Source: Lachnospiraceae bacterium (GTDB lineage: Bacteria > Bacillota_A > Clostridia > Lachnospirales > Lachnospiraceae). From it: a DNA stretch of 8,134 nt. The notes under the pieces are model-generated. The model was not told the DNA's origin and did no database searches. It saw only the letters and a program-made list of their open reading frames with translations. The stretch lies in NCBI GenBank assembly GCA_016281675.1, contig JAEEJD010000025.1, positions 1 through 8,134 on the forward strand. The letters run 5' to 3'. Positions 1 through 6,920 of this stretch are shown piece after piece (position 1 is the first letter of the stretch; each line of letters starts with the position of its first letter). Made by a program: the position numbers and the translations under genes.

Positions 1-68
1 AAATATCGGAATGAACCAAAACAAAAACAGAAGACTTGAAAATACCATCTGTCTGACTTACAAATCAA

Positions 69-1310
69 TCACATACATAAAGGATACTTTGCAGTAAGTT
101 CGTCAACGATCGCGCGTGCCTTCGGTACTCCGTCGGCACCTTCCTTGACAACAAAAGCGATCGCTTCGGCGATACGGTCCATATCAGCCGTGTTCATGCC
201 GCGGGATGTGACCGCGGGAGTTCCGAGTCTGATACCGCTCGTTACAAAAGGCTTCTGGGGATCGTTCGGAACCGTATTCTTGTTGGCCGTGATATGCGCC
301 TCGTCAAGAAGCTTCTCGATCTCCTTACCGGTAAGCTGCTGGGGACGAAGGTCAAGGAGCATCAGGTGGTTGTCGGTGCCTCCCGATACGATCGACAGAC
401 CTCTTGAAAGAAGTCCCTCACACAGAGCCTTTGCATTGGCAACTATGTTCTTTCCGTATTCCTTGAATTCGGGCGAAAGCGCTTCCTTGAAGCAGACAGC
501 CTTTGCCGCGATAACGTGCATGAGCGGGCCGCCCTGCGTTCCGGGGAACACAGCTTTGTTGAAGTTGAATTTATCCGCAGCTTCCTGATTGCACATGATC
601 ATGCCGCCACGGGGGCCGCGAAGCGTCTTGTGTGTCGTGGTCGTAACAACATCGGCATACGGGAACGGACTCTCATGCATACCCGTTGCAACAAGGCCTG
701 CGATATGTGCGATGTCGACCATCATGTATGCTCCGACTTTGTCGCAGATCTGTCTGATACGCTTAAAATCTATGGCTCTTGCATATGCGCTCGCACCCGC
801 AAGTATCATCTTGGGCTTACATTCAAGAGCGATACGCTCCATCTCGTCGTAATCTATAAAACCGTCGTCATTGACGCCGTAATGAACGCAATTGAAGTAT
901 TTACCGGAAATATTGACCGGGGATCCGTGCGAAAGATGTCCGCCGTGATCGAGGTTCATTCCCATATATGTATCACCCGGCTCAAGCATAGCGAAGAATA
1001 CAGCCATGTTGGCCTGTGCTCCCGAATGAGGCTGAACATTGACATAATCGCAGCCGAACAGCTTCTTGGCGCGCTCTCTGGCAAGTTCTTCCACAACATC
1101 CACGCACTCGCATCCGCCGTAATATCTCTTACCCGGATATCCTTCGGCATACTTGTTCGTGAGCGGTGAACCCATTGCAGCCATAACGGCTTTGCTTACC
1201 CAGTTCTCCGATGCGATCAGCTCTATATGGCTGTTCTGTCTGGCCATCTCGGCTTCTATGGCCGCTGCCACTTCGGTATCTGCTTCTTTAACTATGTCAA
1301 GTGAATACAT
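69..1310 (-). CDS. glyA: Serine hydroxymethyltransferase
   Basis: This cytoplasmic PLP enzyme interconverts serine plus tetrahydrofolate with glycine plus 5,10-methylene-tetrahydrofolate, feeding one-carbon units to purine, thymidylate and methionine synthesis. The 413 residues match the usual bacterial length of about 410-420 and look intact. Visible hallmarks are the ASENW segment (residues 33-37), the His-rich DHGGHLSHG loop (121-129), VDIAHIAG (198-205) with the PLP-binding Asp199 and nearby His202, the TTTTHK segment with the Schiff-base lysine at Lys228, the following RGPRGG loop, and SGIRLGTPA (358-366) with the carboxylate-binding Arg361. The ATG at 1310 is preceded by AAAGGA (1321-1326) at 10 nt. 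A sigma-A-like promoter lies upstream, so the gene can be transcribed alone. I see no glycine riboswitch in the short leader and no convincing terminator in the 68 bases downstream. Confidence 0.98.
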   Translation of the reverse strand: MYSLDIVKEADTEVAAAIEAEMARQNSHIELIASENWVSKAVMAAMGSPLTNKYAEGYPGKRYYGGCECVDVVEELARERAKKLFGCDYVNVQPHSGAQANMAVFFAMLEPGDTYMGMNLDHGGHLSHGSPVNISGKYFNCVHYGVNDDGFIDYDEMERIALECKPKMILAGASAYARAIDFKRIRQICDKVGAYMMVDIAHIAGLVATGMHESPFPYADVVTTTTHKTLRGPRGGMIMCNQEAADKFNFNKAVFPGTQGGPLMHVIAAKAVCFKEALSPEFKEYGKNIVANAKALCEGLLSRGLSIVSGGTDNHLMLLDLRPQQLTGKEIEKLLDEAHITANKNTVPNDPQKPFVTSGIRLGTPAVTSRGMNTADMDRIAEAIAFVVKEGADGVPKARAIVDELTAKYPLCM

Positions 1311-1360
1311 GTCAATTCCGTCCTTTCAAGTTCAATAAAACAGCAAAAATCACGCAACTG

Positions 1361-1389
1361 ATTATATAAGAATTTTACTGCCCGCGCAA
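1361..1389 (-). promoter_or_regulatory. Putative sigma-A promoter of glyA
   Basis: On the minus strand a perfect TATAAT (-10, 1361-1366) follows TTGCGC (-35, 1384-1389, matching only the TTG of TTGACA) with a 17-nt spacer. The predicted transcript starts near 1354, giving a leader of about 44 nt before the glyA start, with its SD at 1321-1326. The -35 box lies inside the last codons of the upstream DUF1653 gene. It is a good match by spacing and -10, weak by -35, and rests on sequence alone. Confidence 0.55.
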
Positions 1390-1878
1390 CCTGTTACTCT
1401 CATATTTTTCTTTTGCGCGAAGTGCGCGGAGGATCTCTTCCGCTTTCTCGTCGCGCGTCCCGGAAATATCAAGATCGAGCGATGCCGCAACGGCCGAGAG
1501 CATCTCATCATCGGCGATCTTCTTCATGTCGTAGAACCTGTCGACCTTCTCCGATATCGTTCCTGCGTCGAGAAACGCCTCGAGAAGAGGGTTTAAAAGC
1601 ATCTCCGAGGATGAGTCCGGGCACGCGCCCGTATCCGGGTCGTCTCCTTCCTGCCAAAGGGTGAAGCGGTACTTCTCCCTCACATTCGGATACTTCTTCC
1701 TGTCGACCTCGCTCATGAACATGTCAAGAGGCCTGGCATATGATTTTTCCTCCGTATCATCACGCTTATAAATGACGAGCATCTCGCCGGTCTCGGAATG
1801 CGATGCGAGCGTGATTATCCTGTAGATGTTGCCCTTAAAATGCCTGTAGACCTGTCCGGGCCTTGGTAGATCTCTCAT
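1375..1878 (-). CDS. DUF1653 domain protein
   Basis: A 167-residue cytoplasmic protein with no signal peptide or membrane segment. Residues 6-66 form a DUF1653 domain: PGQVYRHFKGNIYRI, then a strand carrying LVIYKRDD, then YARPLDMFMSEVD with the trailing KYP. These are small beta-rich domains of unknown function, typically described only as conserved in bacteria. Residues about 95-165 form a helical half (LLNPLLEAFLDAGTISEKVDRFYDM through KEKYESNRLR), a C-terminal extension I recognise from Clostridia homologues. The middle (70-95) is acidic and probably a linker. The ATG at 1878 has an AGGAG SD (1885-1889) spaced 6 nt. The gene starts just downstream of the chemoreceptor terminator and I see no clear promoter of its own, so its expression may depend on read-through. 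Function is not known. Confidence 0.85.
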   Translation of the reverse strand: MRDLPRPGQVYRHFKGNIYRIITLASHSETGEMLVIYKRDDTEEKSYARPLDMFMSEVDRKKYPNVREKYRFTLWQEGDDPDTGACPDSSSEMLLNPLLEAFLDAGTISEKVDRFYDMKKIADDEMLSAVAASLDLDISGTRDEKAEEILRALRAKEKYESNRLRGQ

Positions 1879-1902
1879 GATCGTCTCCTTTTATCCTAAA
1901 AG

Positions 1903-1930
1903 AAAAGGCAGCGGATACCCACTGCCTTTT
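1903..1930 (-). terminator. Intrinsic terminator of the chemoreceptor gene
   Basis: A 12-bp inverted repeat (1903-1914 with 1919-1930) with a 4-nt loop. The core is GGCAGTGG/CCGCTGCC on the minus strand with one G-U pair, flanked by AAAA/TTTT, and followed on the minus strand by CTTTTAGG. It lies 17 bases past the chemoreceptor stop codon. The A-stretch before and T-stretch after the core make it partly bidirectional, but no plus-strand gene leads into it. Its T-tract ends only about a dozen bases before the SD of the DUF1653 gene. Confidence 0.88.
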
Positions 1931-1947
1931 GTGTATCGTAATCATCA

Positions 1948-3615
1948 TCAGAACTTGAACGTTCCTACGGAATCCACGAGCTCGTTCGCGATACCGTTCA
2001 TGCTGTCCGAATTCTCGTTGATGACTCTCATGTTCAGCGTGATAGTCTCCATCGAAGCGGAAACCTCTTCGGTGCTTGCCGCATTCTCTTCCGAGATCGC
2101 CGACAGATCGCTTACGTTCTCTACTATCGAAGCCTTGATGCTCTCAAGATTCTCGGTAAGCGATGAGATACCGTTGATATCGTCTACGGAGCTTGTGATC
2201 TCGGTATTGAGGATATCGAATCTCTTCTTTGTCTCAACGAGAAGTTCCTGCTCGTCGTTGATAGCCTGCTCAACGGATTCGGAAGCAAGTACGCTCTGCT
2301 CGGACTGTTTGGTGAGTTCATCTATGATTCCACGGATCTCAGCCGTTGATTCAGCTGACTGATTCGCAAGATTACCGATACTCTCGGCTACGACCGCGAA
2401 TCCCTTACCCATCTCACCGGCCCTTGCCGCTTCGATCGATGCGTTAAGAGCAAGAAGGTTTGTCTGGCTCGCTATATCCGTGATCATGCCGACCGCGCTT
2501 GTGATCTTCATGATGGCTTCGTTCGTATTGACAACCTGTGATCTGATACCCACAACGGCATCCTTCGTAGCCGCCGAAGACTTTTCAAGGTTGGTGATGT
2601 ATCCGTATGCTTCATTGTTGGCCTGCTGCATCGCGGATGACGAATTGGTGAGCAGATCCACCGACTCAACGACGCTGTTGATAAGACCGCCCATCTCATT
2701 GACCTGATTATTGATGCTCGTAACATTGCCGGCCATTGACGTTGCACCGTCCGCAAGTTCGCCGACTGCCGTATTGATCTGTTCGACCGACTGGGAACTC
2801 TGTTCGACAAGATCGTTCACATCACCGACTCTTCCGACAAGATCCTGGGAAATATGATTGATCTTGCCGAGCATTCCTCTGATGTTCTCCTGCAGTCCCC
2901 TGTATGATCTGATCAGGCTGTACGTCTCGGCGAGCATCGATTCGGTATCGCTTTCCTCTGTAAAGTCACCGGACGCTACGATCTCGAGGCTGTCAGCGGT
3001 CTCCTTGAGAGGTGCCGCAACTTTCTTGGCGATAAGTACAACCAATGCCGTAAATACCGCTATCAGTATAAGCGCTGCGATAACGGATACCATGATTATA
3101 TGATTCCTTGCGGAGACGATATCCTCTCTCGGCATTCCCGCAAATGACATACCGATTACATTGTTGCTTGCATCTACAAGCGGAAGATATACTACGTAAA
3201 AATCTTTCCCCGCAACTTTTGTATTGTCATTGATGAAGTTCTTGCCTGTCTTAACAGTGGGCCATATCCCTTCGGCCGCCTGTGTTCCTTCGTTCCTCTG
3301 CCCCTTATCGTTGAGGACCGAAGTACAGAAACGTGTATCACCGAGGAACACCGTAAGATCCACATCATACTTCTTCATCGTATCGATGTATTCCGCATCG
3401 TATGTGATCTCTTCGGCACCCTCTTTGAGTTCGAACTCGGTGTAGTCCTTAAGACCCTGAGCCGCAACCATCAGCTGATCCTCAACCTTCTGTTCGAGGT
3501 TATTGTTGAGAAGTATGATCGCGATGATCATCATCACGGCAACACCTACAACAAGAGGGATCATACTGAACATGAGCAGCATTCTGTTCATGTTAAGACT
3601 TTTCTTCTCGTTCAT
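1948..3615 (-). CDS. Methyl-accepting chemotaxis protein (Cache sensor)
   Basis: A 555-residue transmembrane chemoreceptor that would signal through CheA/CheW to the flagellar motor. In order: a short basic N-terminus; TM1 (about 12-37); an extracellular region (about 38-168) resembling a single Cache domain, ending in [22 protein letters not shown]2 (about 172-198); a HAMP domain (about 199-255); and a long cytoplasmic coiled coil. The hairpin tip reads [18 protein letters not shown] (384-401), the near-invariant kinase-control motif. The protein ends in VGTFKF with no CheR-tethering pentapeptide. The tip's descending arm reads AESIGNLA, lacking the Arg of the common E-(I/V)-R-x-LA form. The start at 3615 is chosen because AAAGGAG (3623-3629) precedes it by 7 nt; the ATG at 3633 would add six residues and has no SD. 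The ligand cannot be deduced. It is a lone receptor with no che or flagellar genes beside it. Confidence 0.95.
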   Translation of the reverse strand: MNEKKSLNMNRMLLMFSMIPLVVGVAVMMIIAIILLNNNLEQKVEDQLMVAAQGLKDYTEFELKEGAEEITYDAEYIDTMKKYDVDLTVFLGDTRFCTSVLNDKGQRNEGTQAAEGIWPTVKTGKNFINDNTKVAGKDFYVVYLPLVDASNNVIGMSFAGMPREDIVSARNHIIMVSVIAALILIAVFTALVVLIAKKVAAPLKETADSLEIVASGDFTEESDTESMLAETYSLIRSYRGLQENIRGMLGKINHISQDLVGRVGDVNDLVEQSSQSVEQINTAVGELADGATSMAGNVTSINNQVNEMGGLINSVVESVDLLTNSSSAMQQANNEAYGYITNLEKSSAATKDAVVGIRSQVVNTNEAIMKITSAVGMITDIASQTNLLALNASIEAARAGEMGKGFAVVAESIGNLANQSAESTAEIRGIIDELTKQSEQSVLASESVEQAINDEQELLVETKKRFDILNTEITSSVDDINGISSLTENLESIKASIVENVSDLSAISEENAASTEEVSASMETITLNMRVINENSDSMNGIANELVDSVGTFKF

Positions 3616-3622
3616 CTTTATA

Positions 3623-3629
3623 CTCCTTT
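3623..3629 (-). promoter_or_regulatory. Ribosome binding site fixing the chemoreceptor start
   Basis: AAAGGAG on the minus strand, 7 nt before the ATG at 3615. It lies inside the reading frame that a start at 3633 would open, and nothing SD-like precedes 3633. It therefore supports the shorter 555-residue protein. Confidence 0.8.
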
Positions 3630-3668
3630 GCATGATCTGGTTATCCGCAACCCGCTGTCACGGAGGCC

Positions 3669-3683
3669 GTATATTGTATATAC
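3669..3683. repeat. Short inverted repeat in the divergent region
   Basis: GTATAT-TGT-ATATAC, a perfect 6-bp inverted repeat around 3 nt, between the chemoreceptor and holA. It lies just beside the possible chemoreceptor -10 element, so it could be an operator. Its AT-rich make-up means chance is a real alternative. Confidence 0.3.
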
Positions 3684-3711
3684 TATCACATAAAATCGCG
3701 TATTACCACAA
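3682..3711 (-). promoter_or_regulatory. Weak candidate chemoreceptor promoter
   Basis: On the minus strand TTGTGG (3706-3711) and GATAGT (3682-3687) are separated by 18 nt, matching the sigma-A consensus at 3 of 6 and 4 of 6 positions. TACAAT (3673-3678) is an alternative -10 without a good -35. I looked for a flagellar sigma-28 type promoter, common for chemoreceptors, and did not find a credible one. The region must hold the promoter because the divergent holA gene lies upstream, but the exact site is uncertain. Confidence 0.3.
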
Positions 3712-3720
3712 TTATTTGTG
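3707..3720. repeat. Inverted repeat CACAA-TTAT-TTGTG
   Basis: A perfect 5-bp inverted repeat around 4 nt, located 15 bp upstream of the holA -35 box and overlapping the possible chemoreceptor -35. It has the shape of a dimeric repressor site. No regulator gene is nearby, and the arms are short enough to arise by chance. Confidence 0.3.
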
Positions 3721-3735
3721 TTTTGAGCCTCTTTT

Positions 3736-3765
3736 TTCACACTTTATCGGGCTCTGTGATATAAT
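3736..3765 (+). promoter_or_regulatory. holA promoter with extended -10, predicted leaderless
   Basis: TTCACA (3736-3741, 5 of 6 to the -35 consensus), an 18-nt spacer, and TGATATAAT (3757-3765), a perfect extended -10. Counting the last T of the -10 as -7 puts +1 at 3772, the A of the holA ATG. No SD-like sequence lies between the promoter and the start. This is the best promoter in the window by sequence match. Confidence 0.65.
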
Positions 3766-3771
3766 CCTGTC

Positions 3772-4755
3772 ATGAAACAACTCGAAAGCGATATCAAAAA
3801 CGGCATATTCAAAAGGATATACATTCTTTGCGGCGATCAGGATTATCTGATAAAGCGCTATGAAAAAGCGCTTATCGGAGTGTTCCTTCCGCAAAACGAC
3901 GAGATCAATCTCACGAAGTTTTTCGGAAGGAAGGTCGATATCAAAGAAGTGATCGAGCTCGCCGACACCATGCCCTTTGCAGCCGAGAAGCGTGTGATCG
4001 TCCTTGAAAACACCGAACTTTTCTCACACGCTGCCGAGGAACTGGCCGACTACATTCCCAACATACCGGAAACGACCGTCCTTATCTTTTGCGAGGAGAA
4101 GATCGATGCCCGGCTCAAGCAGACAAAAGCCGTTAAAACACACGGATGTATCGCGCAGTTTTCAACCCTTTCGGATGCCGAACTAAAAAACTTCATTATA
4201 AAGAGACTGGCCAAAGAACACCGCCCGATAACCGAGGCTGCACTTGACATGTTCCTTGCAAGGTGCGGGGATGATATGTGGCAGATCACTAACGATCTTG
4301 AGAAGATAGTCTCTTATACTTTCAGAAAAGACGGCATCCGGCCCGACGACGTTGCCGCTCTCATGCCGCCGCGCGCAGAGGATAAGATATTTGCGATGAT
4401 CGACTCCATACTTGCGGGACGTCCTTCCGAAGCCATGAAATATTACGGTGATCTTCTGATGCTTCGAAGCGATCCCCTCGGAATTCTCAAGCTCCTTGAG
4501 GATCAGCTCCGTCTTCTCTATCACGTAAAACTTCTCGATGAGGAGCACATGAGTCTCAAAGATATGGCAGCCGCACTTTCCATGCGTGACGTGAGGGTCA
4601 AGATGGCATTGCCCGCAGCCAGAAAGAGTAGTAAAATAGGACTTACCCGTAAGATCGAAATGTGCACCGAAACCGACGAGAGGATCAAGAGCGGTCTTGT
4701 CGACAAACAGATCGGTATCGAATCGCTCATATTCGAACTGGCGAAAAACGTATAG
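3772..4755 (+). CDS. holA: DNA polymerase III delta subunit
   Basis: The delta subunit of the clamp loader opens the beta sliding clamp and joins the delta-prime and tau/gamma subunits in the replisome. The 327 residues match the family length of about 330-340. Visible family features are the opening YILCGDQDYLI (residues 17-27, equivalent to the family's Y-x-x-x-G-x-(E/D)-x-Y-L), AEKRVIVLEN (71-80), a TTVLIFCEE strand with DARLK following (101-115), ITNDLEKIVSYT (172-183, the N-E-L-E-K-like helix), IFAMIDSILAG (206-216), LGILKLLEDQLRLLYHVKLL (236-255), and the C-terminal DERIKSGLVDKQIGIESLIFEL. No Walker A motif is present, as normal for delta. The first ATG is used because the N-terminal family pattern begins directly after it, despite the absence of an SD. 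It is followed after 20 bases by a small gene that probably shares its mRNA. Confidence 0.95.
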   Translation: MKQLESDIKNGIFKRIYILCGDQDYLIKRYEKALIGVFLPQNDEINLTKFFGRKVDIKEVIELADTMPFAAEKRVIVLENTELFSHAAEELADYIPNIPETTVLIFCEEKIDARLKQTKAVKTHGCIAQFSTLSDAELKNFIIKRLAKEHRPITEAALDMFLARCGDDMWQITNDLEKIVSYTFRKDGIRPDDVAALMPPRAEDKIFAMIDSILAGRPSEAMKYYGDLLMLRSDPLGILKLLEDQLRLLYHVKLLDEEHMSLKDMAAALSMRDVRVKMALPAARKSSKIGLTRKIEMCTETDERIKSGLVDKQIGIESLIFELAKNV

Positions 4756-4760
4756 ATAAC

Positions 4761-4766
4761 AGGAGG
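4761..4766 (+). promoter_or_regulatory. Ribosome binding site of the small helical protein gene
   Basis: A full AGGAGG, 9 nt before the ATG at 4776. It decides the start: an in-frame ATG at 4662 inside holA would add 38 basic, poorly conserved-looking residues that merely shadow holA. Confidence 0.85.
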
Positions 4767-4775
4767 TATATCGAA

Positions 4776-5108
4776 ATGTCTGATGTGACCGAAAAAGTAA
4801 CTGACACGATAAACGTTGTGGTCGATAAAGCAAGGGAATACGGTGAGATCGCGAAACTCCACGCTCTCATCAAGGCCGAGGAAGCCAAGAAACAGGAGTA
4901 TTATTACAAGCTCGGCAAGAAGTATTATGAATTCTACAAAGATGCTCCTGCATCGGATCTTTCCGAATATATGAACAAACTGATCGCGGCCGACGAGAAG
5001 ATAGCCGACTACCGCGAAGATCTGAAGGTTGCTTCTTCAAAAGAGGAAAACGCATCCGAAACAGAAGATCGGGAAGATTCCGATTCAAACAAAATCACTA
5101 TCGAGTAA
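4776..5108 (+). CDS. Small charged helical protein, unknown function
   Basis: A 110-residue protein that I cannot assign to a named family. Residues 1-30 form an amphipathic helix (VTEKVTDTINVVVDKAREYGEIAKL). Residues 30-85 continue as charged helix with a YYYKLGKKYYEFY core (42-54), typical of a short coiled coil. Residues 86-110 are acidic, Ser/Glu/Asp-rich and probably disordered. There is no signal peptide, membrane segment or zinc-ribbon cysteines. It resembles a class of small Clostridia proteins with a helix-turn of the form IAKLxxxIxxEExKxxxxYxxLGKxYYE, some of which carry a C-terminal zinc ribbon that is absent here; this comparison is from memory. It lies 20 bases behind holA, has a strong SD, and its last 11 bases overlap the end of the opposing hydrolase gene. 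Confidence 0.85.
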   Translation: MSDVTEKVTDTINVVVDKAREYGEIAKLHALIKAEEAKKQEYYYKLGKKYYEFYKDAPASDLSEYMNKLIAADEKIADYREDLKVASSKEENASETEDREDSDSNKITIE

Positions 5109-6108
5109 AGGGGTCCTTTATGCCGACGATACGCGGATGCTGTTCATCGTCTTTGCCATCCGCAAGAATCTGCATAAGGGTGCCTTCATCCGGAACATTA
5201 AGAAGCTGCTGCCGTCTGTTTTCTTTCTCGGCGGCAGCTTGTTTATATTCAGCCAGGAGCCTTTCGTTCCTGATCTCTTTCTTCTTCTGCTCCATCTTCT
5301 CGATCTGGGCACTGTAGTTCTCCTGCGCCTTTGCATATTCCTTCTCGTGCTGCTCGCGAAGAGCAACGCTTCTTGCCATAAGGAAGTTAGCTATATAAGT
5401 CCTTACCGTGTTTGCCCATATCGCATATGCTTTATTGGTCAGATGAACGCTCCCGTCCGATGAAAGATTTGCCGCAAGATATCCCGTACCGTCCTTGAGC
5501 GGTGTCGCTATATCGACGTAGAACATATTCGGGAACATATCGCAATATGCCTGCATATAGGAATTGAACGCTGTAACCTTATCGTTGTTGACATTGCTCC
5601 CGGGGCGCGTCGGAGTGCAGCTTTCAATAAACAGGAGCACACCCGGATTCTCCGTCATTATATCCGCAAGATACTGTTGATACTTCGCATACGCGCCTTC
5701 GGGCGTACTGCTCCCGACAAGATCGTTCGTTCCCATACAGATAAAAGCGAACGAAGCGCCGGAAAGCTTTATCGCATCCTTCGCCCTCATAGGCACCCCG
5801 TTCAGTCTCGGGATGAACTTTGTCATCTTATTTGAATCCGCATAGAACGAATAACTCACGCGGGTGAGCATAATGGCATTCCCGAGCGGAACTTTCTTCA
5901 TCGCATTATTGTAAAGCGTCAGTCCCTCACCTACGGAATTTCCGACAAACACCGACTGAGACAGGAACAGGTCAACCGGATCGGCAACGGGAAGTGCCGT
6001 CTCCTGTGTCACGGCGGGAACTTCCGTCGTGTCGGCGCCGTATACCGGAACCGCGGTTATCAGTGTCGCAAGCGCGACCGTTGCTGCTATCTTTTTGATC
6101 ATCTTCAT
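5098..6108 (-). CDS. Secreted SGNH/GDSL-type hydrolase with coiled-coil tail
   Basis: A 336-residue exported protein. Residues 1-25 are a signal peptide (MKMIKK, a hydrophobic core, then VYGA before the likely cleavage). The SGNH blocks are VGNSVGEG with the likely nucleophile Ser58 (GNS instead of the usual GDS), MGTNDL with Asn128, and SSDGSVHLT with His222. The acid partner Asp218 sits one residue further from the His than in the common D-x-x-H form. SGNH enzymes are esterases, lipases or carbohydrate and peptidoglycan O-deacetylases; the substrate cannot be told here. Residues about 245-302 are a Lys/Glu/Gln-rich coiled coil, followed by a short polar tail. No LPxTG, lipobox or wall-binding repeat is seen. 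The start overlaps the stop of the radical SAM gene as ATGA. A second ATG at 6102 has better spacing (8 nt) to the GGGGA element and would drop two residues. Confidence 0.88.
   Translation of the reverse strand: MKMIKKIAATVALATLITAVPVYGADTTEVPAVTQETALPVADPVDLFLSQSVFVGNSVGEGLTLYNNAMKKVPLGNAIMLTRVSYSFYADSNKMTKFIPRLNGVPMRAKDAIKLSGASFAFICMGTNDLVGSSTPEGAYAKYQQYLADIMTENPGVLLFIESCTPTRPGSNVNNDKVTAFNSYMQAYCDMFPNMFYVDIATPLKDGTGYLAANLSSDGSVHLTNKAYAIWANTVRTYIANFLMARSVALREQHEKEYAKAQENYSAQIEKMEQKKKEIRNERLLAEYKQAAAEKENRRQQLLNVPDEGTLMQILADGKDDEQHPRIVGIKDPFTR
5203..5240 (+). terminator. Terminator-like hairpin inside the opposing gene
   Basis: A 12-bp stem (5203-5214 with 5229-5240; AAGCTGCTGCCG/CGGCGGCAGCTT, one T-G wobble) with a 14-nt pyrimidine-rich loop, followed on the plus strand by GTTTATATTC. 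It lies 94 bases past the stop of the small gene downstream of holA, within the coding sequence for the hydrolase coiled coil. On the minus strand the wobble becomes a C-A mismatch and no T-run follows, so it fits the plus-strand transcript better. It could instead be a by-product of repetitive Ala/Glu/Gln codons. Confidence 0.5.
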
Positions 6109-6920
6109 ATATTCCCCAGAAAAACGTATTCGAGGCTCTCCCGTGCGATATCCCGGAATCTGTACAGCAGATCCCTGTCCGTAGGTGCCTCATCTCTCAT
6201 ATCCCCTGCCGGGAAAAATCGCGTGATGTGAAAAGGTATCTTCGGATCGATCTTTGCGATCAGACCGACTATCGTACGGATATCATCCTCACTGTCATTA
6301 AAACGCGGAACCACCAGTGTTGTCAACTCCACATGGCGACCGAATTCGACTGCGCTTGTGATATTTCGGAGTATCAGATCAAGATCACCGCCTATTGCGG
6401 CATATCTGTCCGATCTTCCGCTCTTAAGATCTATATTGTATGCATCGACATATTCGGCCAGCTCATCGAACCGCTTCCCCTGAAGCATTCCGTTCGTAAC
6501 GCAGACATTTAACAGTCCCTTCTCTTTTGCAAGTCTTGCACAGTCATACACAAACTCATACCCGACGAACGGCTCGTTGTATGTATATGCTATCCCTATA
6601 TTTCCCCTCGCTCTTGTTTCGACTGCTATTCCGACGAGCTCCTCCGGGGTAAGGTGATCCGCTTCGATCTTTCCCCTCGATATGGAATCGTTCTGACACC
6701 ACATACAGCGCATGTTGCATCCGTAGGAACCTGCCGACAGGATCATTGATCCGGGATGAAACATCGCAAGAGGCTTCTTCTCAACAGGATCAAGAGCCAG
6801 ACTTGTCACTGCGCCGTAGTTCCCGCAGATCACCATGCCGTTTTGTACGGTCCGCGCATGACAAAGCCCCGCCCCTGCCTCGGACAGATCGCAGTTATGC
6901 GTACAGTTATCGCATATCAT
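6105..6920 (-). CDS. amrS: AmmeMemoRadiSam system radical SAM enzyme
   Basis: A 271-residue radical SAM protein related to pyruvate formate-lyase activating enzymes. The [4Fe-4S]/SAM motif is CNMRCMWC (Cys68, Cys72, Cys75). Flanking family signatures are LDPVEKKPLAMFHPGS (43-58), YTYNEP (112-117), VTNG (141-144), YNIDLKSG (161-168), TTLVVPRFNDS (200-210) and ITRFFPAGD (232-240). Four cysteines at the N-terminus (C3, C6, C10, C20) form the usual front cluster that may bind a metal. The chain stops at VFLGN-I, giving the short form without the C-terminal extension seen in longer members. It belongs to the AMMECR1/MEMO1/radical SAM trio; the substrate is not established to my knowledge. Its ATG overlaps the stop of the AMMECR1 gene (ATGA), with GGAG (6929-6932) 8 nt upstream. 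Its own stop overlaps the hydrolase start the same way. Confidence 0.93.
   Translation of the reverse strand: MICDNCTHNCDLSEAGAGLCHARTVQNGMVICGNYGAVTSLALDPVEKKPLAMFHPGSMILSAGSYGCNMRCMWCQNDSISRGKIEADHLTPEELVGIAVETRARGNIGIAYTYNEPFVGYEFVYDCARLAKEKGLLNVCVTNGMLQGKRFDELAEYVDAYNIDLKSGRSDRYAAIGGDLDLILRNITSAVEFGRHVELTTLVVPRFNDSEDDIRTIVGLIAKIDPKIPFHITRFFPAGDMRDEAPTDRDLLYRFRDIARESLEYVFLGNI

Noticed and set aside
27..52. Possible glyA terminator: ACAGA/TCTGT with a T-rich trailer on the minus strand
   Set aside because: Only 5 bp, AT-rich and with a 16-nt loop; too weak to call. I see nothing else in bases 1-68.
516..1169. Long plus-strand open frame antisense to glyA
   Set aside because: glyA is unmistakable on the other strand; the antisense frame encodes nothing recognisable and has no SD or gene context.
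1311..1374. Glycine riboswitch or other structured leader before glyA
   Set aside because: The predicted leader is only about 44 nt, too short for a glycine aptamer, with no recognisable core.
3616..3633. Six-residue longer chemoreceptor starting at 3633
   Set aside because: No SD before 3633, while a good SD sits 7 nt before the ATG at 3615.
3634..3720. c-di-GMP riboswitch or sigma-28 promoter ahead of the chemoreceptor
   Set aside because: No aptamer core motifs and no TAAA-N15-GCCGATAA-like match; only a GATA fragment was found.
4662..4775. Extended start of the small gene inside holA
   Set aside because: The added 38 residues shadow holA and there is an AGGAGG directly before the ATG at 4776.
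4183..4833. Long minus-strand open frame antisense to holA
   Set aside because: It overlaps holA and the start of the small gene; its translation shows no family features and it is a coding shadow.
5068..5084. ATCGG/CCGAT hairpin as terminator of the hydrolase operon
   Set aside because: Only 5 bp with a 7-nt loop and no T-run on the minus strand; it lies inside the small gene and is likely chance.
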